A DNA stretch of 64,000 nt from assembly GCF_003586285.1 (NCBI RefSeq), contig NZ_QUBR01000002.1, positions 1,364,001 through 1,428,000 of the forward strand. Direction: 5' to 3'. The notes beneath the pieces were generated by a model, which made no database searches, was not told the DNA's origin, and worked only from the letters and a program-made list of their open reading frames with translations. Every line of letters begins with the position of its first letter. Position 1 is the first letter of the stretch. A program made the position numbers and the translations under genes. Source of the DNA: Aeromicrobium endophyticum (lineage in GTDB: Bacteria > Actinomycetota > Actinomycetes > Propionibacteriales > Nocardioidaceae). Below are positions 43,520 through 52,323 of this stretch, piece by piece.

Positions 43520-44583
43520 GCCGCCGTGCGCAGGATGCCGGCGAGCACCGCGCCCATGCCGGCGGACGTGAACTGCTGCCGGGCCCGCTCGACGGCGGCA
43601 CGCCCCATCTCGCCGGCCCGGTCGGGATCGGCGAGCAGGCTGCGCAGCGCGGCCGCGAAGGCGTCGACGTCGTCGGGCGGCACCAGCAGGCCCGTGACGC
43701 CGTGCTCGACATAGTCGTCGATACCGGGGTTGTCGGTCACGACGATGGGTCGCCCGCTGGCCATCGCCTCGAGCACGACCGTCAGGCCCGAGCCCGTCGA
43801 GGTCGGCTTGAGCGCGACCGCCACGACCGTCGAGCGTCCGTAGAGGTCGCGCATGCGACCACCCATGCGGCCGGTGTAGAGCGTTCCGAGATCGCCCGGC
43901 AGGTCGACCGGCAGCCCCGTGGCGAGCTCGAGGCGGGCGGCCGGCACGTCGGCGCGCACGCGGCGCACCGCCTCGACCAGCAGGTCGTGGTCGCGGTAGC
44001 GGTCCTCCCCCGCGCTGGCGACGGTCGGGGTCGCCAGGTGCCACGGCTGCTCGGGGTAGAACGCGGTGTCGATGCCGAGCGGGACGTAGTGCACCCGGTG
44101 GGCCGGAACCTCCCACTCCCGCGCCAGCACGGGCACCATCGCGCTGCACTGGGTCCAGACGGCCGCCGCCCGCGGCAGCGCGCGGGCGGCCATCCGGCGC
44201 TGCCACGGATCGGCCGCGTCGCGCGTCGTGAGCCACCCGATGCCGGTGACCACCGGCGCCAGTCGCGACTGTGGCGCAGCCAACGCGGCCGGCACCCCCG
44301 TGCGCTCGTCATAGGCGAGCACCACGTCACTCTTGCCACGTGACATCCGGCGCAGATCCAGCAACGCTTCGACCGGCTCGAGCCCTGACGTCCGGTAGCG
44401 CAACGACTGCGCGACCCGGCCGACGGGGCCCGTCAGACGATGGTCACCGAAGGTGACGTCGAGACCGTGATCCCGGAGGTGGTGGAGTCCGTATGGCGAC
44501 TGATCGGGAACCTCGCCCCGCTCCGAGCGACGAGCCCAGTCGGCCGCGACCGTCCCGTGGGGCAGCGGCACGAACACGCGCAT
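43516..44583 (-). CDS. Glycosyltransferase, GT4-like
   Basis: 355-residue GT-B glycosyltransferase. VHYVPLGIDTAFYP near residue 165 joins the two Rossmann halves, and GSGLTVVLEAMASGRPIVVTDNPGIDDYV (about 265-293) is the donor-binding E-x7-E type region. ATG 44583 has a GAGGGGAG site. The opposite-strand flippase frame extends back over this gene's start, but the base composition favours this gene. Confidence 0.9.
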   Translation of the reverse strand: MRVFVPLPHGTVAADWARRSERGEVPDQSPYGLHHLRDHGLDVTFGDHRLTGPVGRVAQSLRYRTSGLEPVEALLDLRRMSRGKSDVVLAYDERTGVPAALAAPQSRLAPVVTGIGWLTTRDAADPWQRRMAARALPRAAAVWTQCSAMVPVLAREWEVPAHRVHYVPLGIDTAFYPEQPWHLATPTVASAGEDRYRDHDLLVEAVRRVRADVPAARLELATGLPVDLPGDLGTLYTGRMGGRMRDLYGRSTVVAVALKPTSTGSGLTVVLEAMASGRPIVVTDNPGIDDYVEHGVTGLLVPPDDVDAFAAALRSLLADPDRAGEMGRAAVERARQQFTSAGMGAVLAGILRTAA

Positions 44584-44666
44584 CAGCCGAGCTCCCCTCG
44601 TCGTCGTCCGGCTCAGAGTCGTCCGGCTCAGACACTACCGCCCCGGCAGGCCATCCAGGGGTCTCG

Positions 44667-46124
44667 TTGCCGTCCGTCCGGCGCATGGCCGAAGCGTTCG
44701 GCTACCAGCTCGTGTTCCGCGTCGTGGGCATGGTGGCCTCGATCGTCACGGTCGCCCTGACGGTCCGTCACCTGGGTGCCGGCTCGTACGGCCACCTCAC
44801 GACGGCGATCGTGTTCATCAGCCTCTGGACCAGCTTCACCGAGCTCGGCATCGGTGCCGTCGTGGTCCGCCGCGTGACGTCGGGCGGGGGCGACCTCGAG
44901 CGTCTCGTGCGCATCAACACGGGCCTGTCGCTGGTCTACGGCGTCCCGCTCACGATCATCGCGACCATCAGCGGCCTCGTGGTCTACTCCGGCGAGGGCC
45001 AGGTCGTGATGGTGCTGCCGATCGTCGCGGCCGGGCTGGCGCTCACCACGGTCAGCTCGTGCGTCCAGCCCGTGTTCCTCGCCACGGTGCGGTTCAAGGC
45101 CGTCGCCTGGTCGGACGTCGTCAGCCGCCTGCTCAGCCTCGCGGTGACCCTGGTGCTGCTGCAGACGGGGGCGGGCATCGTGTGGTTCGCGGTCGTGCAG
45201 GTCGTCCCCCCGCTGGTGGTGCTTGTGGTGCAGGGCGTGGCCGCGTCGCGCATCGTCAGCTGGCGGCCGGTCTTCGCGCTGCGCGAGAGCCTCGACCTGC
45301 TGCGCGAGAGCCTGCCGCAGACCGCGGTGCTGGTGATCGGCGTGCTGTACTGGCGCATCGACGGCGTGATGCTCAGCCTGCTCGACACGCCCGCCCAGGT
45401 CGGCACCTACTACCTCGCCACTACCTTGGCCTTCACGCTCTCGATCATCCCCACGTTCTTCGCGACGTCGACGCTGTCGACGATGACCGGGCTGTGGGGC
45501 CGCGACCGCGACCGCTTCGCGACGTTCACGGCCCGCAGCGTCGAGACGATGATGTTCGTCGGCGCGCCGATCGCGGTGGTCGGTTTGGTGCTGGCCGAAC
45601 CCATCATGCGGGTGATCGGCTCGGCGGAGTTCGTCGCCGACGGCACGCCGACGCTGGCGGTGCTGTTCGCCGCGGTGGGCGTCACGTTCCTCAACGGCAC
45701 GGTCAGCCAGGCGCTGTTCGCCTCGCACCAGCAGGCCTTCCTCGTGCGCCTCAACGTCGTGAACCTCGCGATGAACATCGGTCTCAACCTGGTGCTGATC
45801 CCGCTCTGGGGAGCCGTCGGCGCGGCCGCTGCCCTGCTGGTGACCGAGCTGATCGGCCAGCTGGTCGCCTCGTGGAAGCTCTCGCGTCACAGCGCCTACC
45901 GCACCCCCTGGGCCTTCGCCGTCCGCCTGCTGCTGTCGCTGGCCGCCGCCGCGGGCGTCGCCGCGCTGCTGCGGCCGGCGCCCGTGCTGGCCGCTCTCGC
46001 CGCGGCCGGAGTGGCGTACGTGCTGGTCAACGTCGTCCTCGGCCCTGTCAAGGTCCGGACGATCCGCGACATGCTCGACGCGGCGTCCGACGACGCGTCC
46101 GACGACGAGGTGCCGGTGCCGTGA
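44667..46124 (+). CDS. Polysaccharide flippase (Wzx/MATE-like)
   Basis: 485-residue membrane protein with 12-14 helices (for example FRVVGMVASIVTVALTVRHLGAGSYG at the start), typical of lipid-linked oligosaccharide flippases. The frame is open back to ATG 44493, but those 58 codons have only about 65% G/C at third positions and overlap the glycosyltransferase antisense. I therefore place the start at TTG 44667 (CAGGGG site) or ATG 44685. Its end overlaps the GT2-GT4 gene (GTGA), forming a flippase-GT-GT operon. Confidence 0.85.
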   Translation: MPSVRRMAEAFGYQLVFRVVGMVASIVTVALTVRHLGAGSYGHLTTAIVFISLWTSFTELGIGAVVVRRVTSGGGDLERLVRINTGLSLVYGVPLTIIATISGLVVYSGEGQVVMVLPIVAAGLALTTVSSCVQPVFLATVRFKAVAWSDVVSRLLSLAVTLVLLQTGAGIVWFAVVQVVPPLVVLVVQGVAASRIVSWRPVFALRESLDLLRESLPQTAVLVIGVLYWRIDGVMLSLLDTPAQVGTYYLATTLAFTLSIIPTFFATSTLSTMTGLWGRDRDRFATFTARSVETMMFVGAPIAVVGLVLAEPIMRVIGSAEFVADGTPTLAVLFAAVGVTFLNGTVSQALFASHQQAFLVRLNVVNLAMNIGLNLVLIPLWGAVGAAAALLVTELIGQLVASWKLSRHSAYRTPWAFAVRLLLSLAAAAGVAALLRPAPVLAALAAAGVAYVLVNVVLGPVKVRTIRDMLDAASDDASDDEVPVP

Positions 46125-48022
46125 CCCGTCCCCTCGCCGTGTGCTGCGTCGCCTACCGGACGCCCGAGGCGCTCCGCACATGCCTCGAGTCCCTGGCACG
46201 TCACCTGCCCGACGTCCCCGTCCACGTGCACGACAACTCCGCGGCCCACGCCGCCGAGCTCGACGAGGTCGTGCGCGACCACCCCGAGGCGACCTGGAAC
46301 CGGGGTGGTCCGAACATCGGCTTCGCCGCGGCCGTCAACGCGCTCGCCGCCGAGGTACCGGGGCACGACCTGCTGCTGGTCAACCCCGACGCCGTGCTGC
46401 AGGGCCCGCTGACGGCGACGCTGGCCGCGATCCGCACGCCCGGCGTCGCCGCGTCCGCACCGCTCACGCCGCCCACCACCGCCCACGGACGTCCGTGGGA
46501 CGTCGCCCACCGTCGCGGCGGGGTCGTGCGGGCCCTGGTGTCGGCGGCGGGCTACGCCGAGCAGCTGCGGCGCACCCCGCTGTCCGACCTCTACGCCGAC
46601 CGCCCGGGCGACGTCGGCGGCTACCTCACGGGTGCCTGCCTCGCGATCGGCCGCGAGGCCTGGGACGCGCTCGGGCCCTTCGACGAGGAGTACTACCTCT
46701 ACGGCGAGGAGGCCCAGTGGCAGCAGCGGGCCCGCGCCGCAGGATGGCGGCTCGTGCTGGCCGACGAGCCCGGGGTGCTGCACGAGGCCGCCGGCACCGT
46801 CGCCTCCGACCCCGTCGCCACCGGACGGTCGCGCGACCTGCTGCGCACCAACGTCGCCCTGCAGATCGAGCAGGCCTCGAGCGCCCGCCGCGGCGACCTC
46901 TACCTGGCCGGCACCTCGGTCCTCGACCGCCTGCAGCGGTCGAAGCGCCGCACCCGCGCGGCCACCGCGCCCGGCGACCGGCCGGCGGTCGTGCTGACGA
47001 TCAACCGCCTGGTCTACGGCGGTGCGGAACGGCACCACGTCGTCCTGGCGACCGAGCTCGTGCGCCGCGGCTACGACGTCACGATCGTCGCGATGCAGCG
47101 GTTCGGCCCGTTGATCGCCGAGGTGCCGCACGCCGTCAGGGTCGTCCGCCAGCCGTGGTGGGCCCCCGCCGTCGACCTGCCCCCGGGGCCTGCCGTCGTC
47201 ATCACGGGAGACACCAACACCGAGACCGGCTTCGGCACCCTGTGGCGGCGGCGTCGCGTCGACCGGCGCTGGCTCGTCGGCGCGCACGTCCCGCCCGAGC
47301 CGTCCGGTGCCACGTACTCCCCCGGGCTGGCGCGCGCCATGCGGCGGGCCGACGGATTCGTCGCCCTCTCGCCGCGCCACCGCGAGGAGGTGTCGGCGCA
47401 CCAGCGGGTCGCCCGGCGCTGGTTCGTGGCCCCCAACGGCGTCGCGCACGTCGGCGGGCTGGCCGACGTGCCCGCACGCCGTGCCCACCAGGGCCCGCTC
47501 CGACTCGTCATGATGTCGCGCATCGTCGAGCTCAAGAACCCGCACCTGCTCGTGGCGGCCCTCGACGGTCTCCGCGACCGCGACTGGACCCTCGACATCT
47601 TCGGCGACGGACCCGATCGCGCTCGTCTCGAGGCGTTGACCCCTCCCGACCTGCGCGACCGCGTCCGGTGGCGCGGCTGGTCGCCCGGCCCCGACCACGC
47701 CTTCGCCGACGCCGACCTCGTGTGCCTGCCCAGCCGCTCCGAGGCCTTCCCCCTCACGATCCTCGAGGCCATGGCCCGCCACCTGCCCGTGATGGCCTCG
47801 GCGACCTGCGCCGTGCCCGACATGCTCGACCACGGTCGCGCGGGGATCGTGGTCGACGACGTCACGGTCGAGGGCTGGCGCGCCGCCCTCGCGACGGTGC
47901 TCGACGACCCGTCCGACCTCTCCGCCATCGCCTCACGCGGCCTGGAGCGCATGCGCGACCACTACACGATCGAGTCGATGGCCGATGCCTACGAGCAGGC
48001 GATCACGGAGGTGCTGTCATGA
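46121..48022 (+). CDS. Two-domain glycosyltransferase, GT2-GT4 fusion
   Basis: 633 residues. The N-terminal half (1-270) is a GT2 enzyme, rhamnosyltransferase-like: CVAYRTPEALRTCLESL, GPNIGFAAAVNAL, LLVNPDAVLQGP and GACLAIGREAWDALGPFDE. The C-terminal half (about 285-633) is a GT4 enzyme: INRLVYGGAERHHVVL, VMMSRIVELKNPHLLVAAL and PSRSEAFPLTILEAMA. Both catalytic cores look complete, so it may add two sugars in succession. GTG 46121 overlaps the flippase stop, and its own end overlaps the next gene by four bases. Confidence 0.92.
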   Translation: MTRPLAVCCVAYRTPEALRTCLESLARHLPDVPVHVHDNSAAHAAELDEVVRDHPEATWNRGGPNIGFAAAVNALAAEVPGHDLLLVNPDAVLQGPLTATLAAIRTPGVAASAPLTPPTTAHGRPWDVAHRRGGVVRALVSAAGYAEQLRRTPLSDLYADRPGDVGGYLTGACLAIGREAWDALGPFDEEYYLYGEEAQWQQRARAAGWRLVLADEPGVLHEAAGTVASDPVATGRSRDLLRTNVALQIEQASSARRGDLYLAGTSVLDRLQRSKRRTRAATAPGDRPAVVLTINRLVYGGAERHHVVLATELVRRGYDVTIVAMQRFGPLIAEVPHAVRVVRQPWWAPAVDLPPGPAVVITGDTNTETGFGTLWRRRRVDRRWLVGAHVPPEPSGATYSPGLARAMRRADGFVALSPRHREEVSAHQRVARRWFVAPNGVAHVGGLADVPARRAHQGPLRLVMMSRIVELKNPHLLVAALDGLRDRDWTLDIFGDGPDRARLEALTPPDLRDRVRWRGWSPGPDHAFADADLVCLPSRSEAFPLTILEAMARHLPVMASATCAVPDMLDHGRAGIVVDDVTVEGWRAALATVLDDPSDLSAIASRGLERMRDHYTIESMADAYEQAITEVLS

Positions 48023-49050
48023 GGGTGCTCTGGTTGTCCCCGTGGATGCGTCCCCTGGCGCGCATCCACGCCGACGCGTTGCGGTCGGTCGGCCACGAGG
48101 TGCGCCTCGTGACGTCCGACCAGCACCCCGAGTCGGGCCCGGCCCGCGACGACGAGTGGGTGCTCGACCCCCGGCCCAAGCAGGCCTCGACGTACCGGCC
48201 GTTCTGGCGGGTGCAGCGCGAGGTGCGTGCCTACGCCCCCGACGTCGTGGTCGCCGAGCTCGTGCGCGACCCGCGCTGGCTCGCGCTGGCCACCGGTGCG
48301 CCGCGCATCGACGTGGTCCACGACGACCGGCCCCACGACGCCGGCGAGCAGCTGCCGCGGTGGGAGCGGACACTCTTCGACCGCTGGCGCTCCCGCGCCG
48401 ACCTGACGATCTTCTTCAGCGAGTTCGTCGCCGACCAGGTCGACCGTCCGCTCCGGGCGCTCGTGCCGCTCAGCAGCGACGTCGCCGACGCCGACGTCCC
48501 GGGCCTCGTCGATGCCGCCGGCCGCCGCGACTTCGTCCTGAGCGGACGCCTCAACGGCTACAAGAACATCCCCGTGGCCCTCGAGGCGTGGCGCCTGCAC
48601 CGCGACGGGCCCCACTTCCGGGGCGACGAGCTCGTGCTGATCGGCGACGGCGAGCTGCCGGACGACCTGCCGCCCGGCGTGCGGTGGCAGCGTGGGCCGT
48701 TCAGGTACGCCGACCAGCTCGACACGCTCGCCCGGGCCAAGGCCTCGTTGGTGCACTACCGCCGAGCCACGCAGAGCGGGGTGCAGGTGCTCGCGATGCA
48801 GCTCGGCGTCATGCCGATCGTCTCGCCCGAGGGCGCCCTGCCCGAGCTGCAGCCTTTGGGCGGACCGGTCGTCGACGTCGACGACGTCCGCTCGCTCGCC
48901 GGCGTCATCGACGCGCTGGCCGATCCCGAGCACGCCGCGCGTCAGGGGCGGGCCGCCCGCGAGGCCTACCTGCGGCGGCACAGCCGTCCGCACGTCGCCC
49001 AGGCGCTCAGCGCCGCTGTCGGACTCGCCGTCTCGTCGCGTCGAGGCTGA
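48019..49050 (+). CDS. Glycosyltransferase, GT4-like
   Basis: 343 residues, GT-B fold. The start RVLWLSPWMRPLARIHADAL and middle LSGRLNGYKNIPVALEAWRLH are typical; SGVQVLAMQLGVMPIVSPEGALPEL (about 252-277) replaces the stronger E-x7-E signature, so donor use is uncertain. ATG 48019 overlaps the preceding gene. Its last 44 bases overlap the end of the convergent glycosyltransferase gene. Confidence 0.88.
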   Translation: MRVLWLSPWMRPLARIHADALRSVGHEVRLVTSDQHPESGPARDDEWVLDPRPKQASTYRPFWRVQREVRAYAPDVVVAELVRDPRWLALATGAPRIDVVHDDRPHDAGEQLPRWERTLFDRWRSRADLTIFFSEFVADQVDRPLRALVPLSSDVADADVPGLVDAAGRRDFVLSGRLNGYKNIPVALEAWRLHRDGPHFRGDELVLIGDGELPDDLPPGVRWQRGPFRYADQLDTLARAKASLVHYRRATQSGVQVLAMQLGVMPIVSPEGALPELQPLGGPVVDVDDVRSLAGVIDALADPEHAARQGRAAREAYLRRHSRPHVAQALSAAVGLAVSSRRG

Positions 49051-50119
49051 GCCACAGCTCGGTCAGGTCGTCGTACCAGTGGCTGACGTCGAAGGCGCGC
49101 GACCGCACCTGGGCCGCGGTCGCGATGCTCCGGCGCAGCTCGACGTCGACGACCATCCGCCGCATCGCGTCGCTGAGGGCCGCGACGTCGCCGGGTGCGA
49201 CGAGCAGCCCCTCGACCCCGTCGCCCACCACGTTCGGGATGCCGCCGACCGGGCTGACCACCGGGGCGAGCCCGTGCGCCATCGCCTCGAGCATCGCCAT
49301 CGGGAGCCCCTCCTCGTAGCTGGGCAGCAGGAACACCTGCGACGTGCGCATGAGGAGGTCGCGCTCGACGGGTGACTGCCAGCCGCGGACCTCGACGACG
49401 TCGTCGACGCCGGCGGCGCGCACGGCCGCCCGCACCTCGTCGACCTCCCCGTCCCCGGCGAGCACGACGTGCAGGTGCGAGCGGACGTCGGCGGCCAGCA
49501 GGGCGACCGCGGCGACGACGTCGTAGCTGCCCTTGCGGTGGCCGAGCCTGCCCAGCGAGACGGCACGCACGACGTCGTCGGACGAGACCGAGCTGGCCGG
49601 CACCGCCGGCGCCACGACGGGGTTGTGCAGCACCCGGATGCGCTCGACGTCCATCGCCAGCCGCGAGCCGAACTCGTCGACGTGCCGGGTCGCGAGCACG
49701 AGCCAGCGGTCGGCCCTGACGGCCCGGCGCACCAAGGCCTGGACGACGCGCGGCAGGCCGTCGAACCAGCCCGCGAAGTCGTAGCTGTGCTCGTGGACGA
49801 TCGTGGCCGTGCCACGCAGCCGGGCGACCGCCAGCGGCAGCGACTTGCGCACCACGCTGCCCCCGTGGGCGAGGTGGACGTGCAGCACGTCGACGCGGCC
49901 GCACACGATGAGGGCCGAGGCGAGCATCATCCCCCGCACGCCCAGCAGCGTGCGACGGAACCTCCCGTGGTCGGCGTACGTCGGCACGACGCGGATGCTG
50001 ACGCGCGGATCGGGGTGGGCCGCCATCAGGGTCAGCACCGACGCCATCCCCCCGCGGCTGTGGGCCGACAGGGGTGCGGGACCGATCGTCAGCACCTTGA
50101 CGGGTCGCGGGTCGCTCAT
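49007..50119 (-). CDS. Glycosyltransferase, GT4 family
   Basis: 370 residues. VDVLHVHLAHGGS near residue 82 and IVHEHSYDFAGWF near 110 are N-domain motifs. SLGRLGHRKGSYDVVAAVALL and PSYEEGLPMAMLEAMAHGLAPVVSPVGGIPNVV are the donor-domain motifs with intact glutamates. The start MSDPRPVKVLTIGPA at 50119 is chosen over the in-frame ATG at 50194 by homology. The end overlaps the convergent GT gene by 44 bases. Confidence 0.92.
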   Translation of the reverse strand: MSDPRPVKVLTIGPAPLSAHSRGGMASVLTLMAAHPDPRVSIRVVPTYADHGRFRRTLLGVRGMMLASALIVCGRVDVLHVHLAHGGSVVRKSLPLAVARLRGTATIVHEHSYDFAGWFDGLPRVVQALVRRAVRADRWLVLATRHVDEFGSRLAMDVERIRVLHNPVVAPAVPASSVSSDDVVRAVSLGRLGHRKGSYDVVAAVALLAADVRSHLHVVLAGDGEVDEVRAAVRAAGVDDVVEVRGWQSPVERDLLMRTSQVFLLPSYEEGLPMAMLEAMAHGLAPVVSPVGGIPNVVGDGVEGLLVAPGDVAALSDAMRRMVVDVELRRSIATAAQVRSRAFDVSHWYDDLTELWLSLDATRRRVRQRR

Positions 50120-50148
50120 CGGCTCGTCCCCCCTTGTGAGCGCCGACC

Positions 50149-50154
50149 TAGCAT
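50149..50154 (+). promoter_or_regulatory. TAGCAT -10 box, leaderless start
   Basis: TAGCAT lies seven bases before ATG 50162. It favours that start over the ATG at 50153. Confidence 0.5.
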
Positions 50155-50161
50155 GGGACCC

Positions 50162-50620
50162 ATGCGACGGACGGCTGCGCGACGAGCCGGGCACGCGGTC
50201 GAGATGGTGCCGGCCGCGGCCCGCATCTGGGTACGCCGAGCGCGCCGTCGCACCACCGCGCGCCCCGTGCCCGAGCCCGTCTGGTCGGCCGACACCTCAC
50301 GCGGGGTGCTCGAGCTGAGGCCCGCGCAGGCGCAGGCGCTGCTGGCTGACCTGCTCGTCGGGCGGGTGGCGTGCCGTGTCGACGGGGGCACGGCGACGGC
50401 CGAGTGCGAGTGCGACGTGCCCGACGACCTCGTGGCCGACGTCGTCGACCTCGTGGTGTCGTCGGTCCGGGAGATCGTCCGACGGGTCGCCTGGTTCGTC
50501 CCGGTCGGCGACGCCGCCCTCGAGACGACGTTGGTCGCGGCCGGCTTCACCTGCGAGGGCTGGGCCGCTCCCCCGGTGGGCGACCGGCGCCCGCACCGGC
50601 AGTGGGCGCTGCTCACCTGA
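50162..50620 (+). CDS. Hypothetical protein, possibly GNAT-like (152 aa)
   Basis: A very basic N-terminus (MRRTAARRAGHAVEM) precedes a domain with RGVLELRPAQAQALLADLL, REIVRRVAWFVPVGDAALETTLVAAGFTCEGW. The last part resembles the C-terminal strand-helix of GNAT acetyltransferases, but no acetyl-CoA loop is clear. It stands alone between the divergent GT gene and the convergent second C-methyltransferase. Confidence 0.75.
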   Translation: MRRTAARRAGHAVEMVPAAARIWVRRARRRTTARPVPEPVWSADTSRGVLELRPAQAQALLADLLVGRVACRVDGGTATAECECDVPDDLVADVVDLVVSSVREIVRRVAWFVPVGDAALETTLVAAGFTCEGWAAPPVGDRRPHRQWALLT

Positions 50621-50630
50621 CCGGACGACG

Positions 50631-51728
50631 TCACGACCGCCCCCGCACGACCCAGCGTCCCGCGAGCTGCGGGTACGACGTCTCGAGCTCGGGCAGCAGG
50701 TCGGGCAGCGTGAGCAGCACCAGGTCGGGCGATGCGGCGACCAGCTCGTCGGGCGAGATGATCGGCACGTCGGTGCCGGGCATCCGGCGCCCCTGCTTGC
50801 CGGGCGAGGCGTCGGCGACGGCCTCGAGCAGCCGGCTGTCGACCCGCGCCAGACCCAGCTGTGCGACGGCGACGGAGGCGGCGCCGTAGCCCATGACGCG
50901 CTGGCCCTCCTCGCTGCGGGACGCGAGCCACTGCCGCAGGCCCGTGACGTCGCGGTCGACGACGTCCTGCAGGCCGGAGACCACGTCGGGGTCGGTGACG
51001 CCGAGCCGGCTCTCGTCGTCCAGCATCGCCGCGACGTCGGACGGTGCCGCGTGCCGGCCGTGGCGCGCCGCGGCGAGCACCGTGCCGCCGTAGAGGTCGA
51101 ACGACTCGACGCCCGCGAGCGACATGTCGACGTCGGACAGCAGCCGCTGCAGCGACGTCAGCGAGTAGTAGGCGGCGTGGCCGTGCCGCAGCGACGTCCA
51201 CTGCTCGAGGCGGACGATCGCGGCGAGGGAGTGGAACTGCACGAGCAGGACGCCGTCGGGCTCGGTCGCCTCGGCCCGCGCCTGCCACGCGGCCCGCTGG
51301 TCGGGCTCGTGCATGACGCCGAAGCTGTCGAGCACCACCGATGCGCGGCCGGACGTCTCGACGTGCCCGCGCCCCGTCACCAGCGGCACCCACGTGCCGC
51401 CGTGGGGGCTCGGGAACTCGCGCACCGTCGCACCCGGCAGCCAGCCACGACTCGCGGCGACCGCCACGGCGCGCTCGGCCTGCTCGACGAGGGCGCGGGG
51501 CTCGACGCCGAGCGGCTGCTCGGCGGCGGTGTCGTCGTGGGCGATCTGCGCCAGGCCGCAGGAACGGCACAGCGCCATCGCGAGCGGGTGACGCTCGTCG
51601 GCCGCGGGATCGCCCTCGGGCGCCCTCGTGACCGGAGGGAAGGTGTCGGCGGCCGGGACGCTGCCGAGGTCGAGCACGATCGCGGTCTCGTGCGAGCCGC
51701 ACGCGCAGCACGTGGGAGGCATCGTCAT
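50631..51728 (-). CDS. C-methyltransferase-family protein with degenerate SAM site
   Basis: 365 residues. The N-terminal zinc-binding domain is present (CCACGS near 7 and CRSCGL near 54), and the C-terminal C-methyltransferase domain is recognisable (RVMGYGAASVAVAQLGLA, PGTDVPIISPDELVAASPDLVLLTLPDLL). In the middle domain, where the paralogue at 54795 has VIEVASNDGYLL, this protein has VREFPSPHGGTWVPL: the acidic-glycine SAM loop is gone. It may be a non-catalytic partner or a different enzyme. It is divergent from the RmlC-like gene by 14 bases. Confidence 0.85.
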   Translation of the reverse strand: MTMPPTCCACGSHETAIVLDLGSVPAADTFPPVTRAPEGDPAADERHPLAMALCRSCGLAQIAHDDTAAEQPLGVEPRALVEQAERAVAVAASRGWLPGATVREFPSPHGGTWVPLVTGRGHVETSGRASVVLDSFGVMHEPDQRAAWQARAEATEPDGVLLVQFHSLAAIVRLEQWTSLRHGHAAYYSLTSLQRLLSDVDMSLAGVESFDLYGGTVLAAARHGRHAAPSDVAAMLDDESRLGVTDPDVVSGLQDVVDRDVTGLRQWLASRSEEGQRVMGYGAASVAVAQLGLARVDSRLLEAVADASPGKQGRRMPGTDVPIISPDELVAASPDLVLLTLPDLLPELETSYPQLAGRWVVRGRS

Positions 51729-51742
51729 GGCAGCATGACCCC

Positions 51743-52306
51743 ATGCGCGTCGACGGCACGTCCCTGCACGAGGTCCTGCTGATGACGCCCGAGGCGTTCC
51801 ACGACGACCGCGGCTGGTTCACCCGCACCTTCGACACCGCGATCTTCGACCAGGCCGCCGTCGACGCCGGCATCGACGTCCGCTCGGGCGACTTCACCCA
51901 GGACTCGCAGTCGCGGTCGCGTCGCGGCGTCGTGCGCGGCATGCACGGACGGGGCGGGCGCGGTGAGGCCAAGCTCGTGCGGTGTGCCCGCGGCTCGGTC
52001 GTCGACGTGCTGGTCGACATCCGGCCGGGCTCGCCGACCTTCGGCCAGCAGGCGATGTTTGAGCTCGACGACGAACTCCACGCGCACCTGTACGTCCCGC
52101 CCGGCTTCCTGCACGGGTTCCAGGTGACGAGCGAGTGGGCCGACGTCTGCTATCGCATCGACCGCCCGCACGAGCCCGGCGAGGACCTCGGGGTCGCGCA
52201 CGACGACCCCGACCTCGGCATCGCGTGGCCCGACCCGGTCACGGTGGTGTCGCAGCGCGACCGGTCGGCCGGTTCGTGGGCGACCCTGCGGGCGACGCTC
52301 GTCTGA
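51743..52306 (+). CDS. rfbC: dTDP-sugar 3,5-epimerase-like protein (RmlC family)
   Basis: 187-residue cupin-type epimerase. FHDDRGWFTRTFD (about 17-29), SRRGVVRGMH (His base near 67) and KLVRCARGSVVDVLVDIRPGSPTFG follow the RmlC pattern; LYVPPGFLHGFQV forms the core. The usual LRGLHYQ is RGMHGR, and the tyrosine region is altered (VCYRIDRPHEPG). It may act on a nucleotide sugar other than dTDP-4-keto-6-deoxyglucose. No rmlA, rmlB or rmlD is in the window. Confidence 0.85.
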   Translation: MRVDGTSLHEVLLMTPEAFHDDRGWFTRTFDTAIFDQAAVDAGIDVRSGDFTQDSQSRSRRGVVRGMHGRGGRGEAKLVRCARGSVVDVLVDIRPGSPTFGQQAMFELDDELHAHLYVPPGFLHGFQVTSEWADVCYRIDRPHEPGEDLGVAHDDPDLGIAWPDPVTVVSQRDRSAGSWATLRATLV

Positions 52307-52323
52307 CCTCGTGGCTCCGGCCC

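Noticed and set aside
50120..50194. Extended start of the GT4 gene at 50194
   Set aside because: The extra 25 residues have no family homology and overlap the leaderless promoter of the opposite gene; ATG 50119 begins the conserved N-terminus.
51743..52306. A complete dTDP-rhamnose pathway
   Set aside because: Only an RmlC-like gene is present. rmlA, rmlB and rmlD are not in the window, and the nucleotidyltransferase resembles RfbF.
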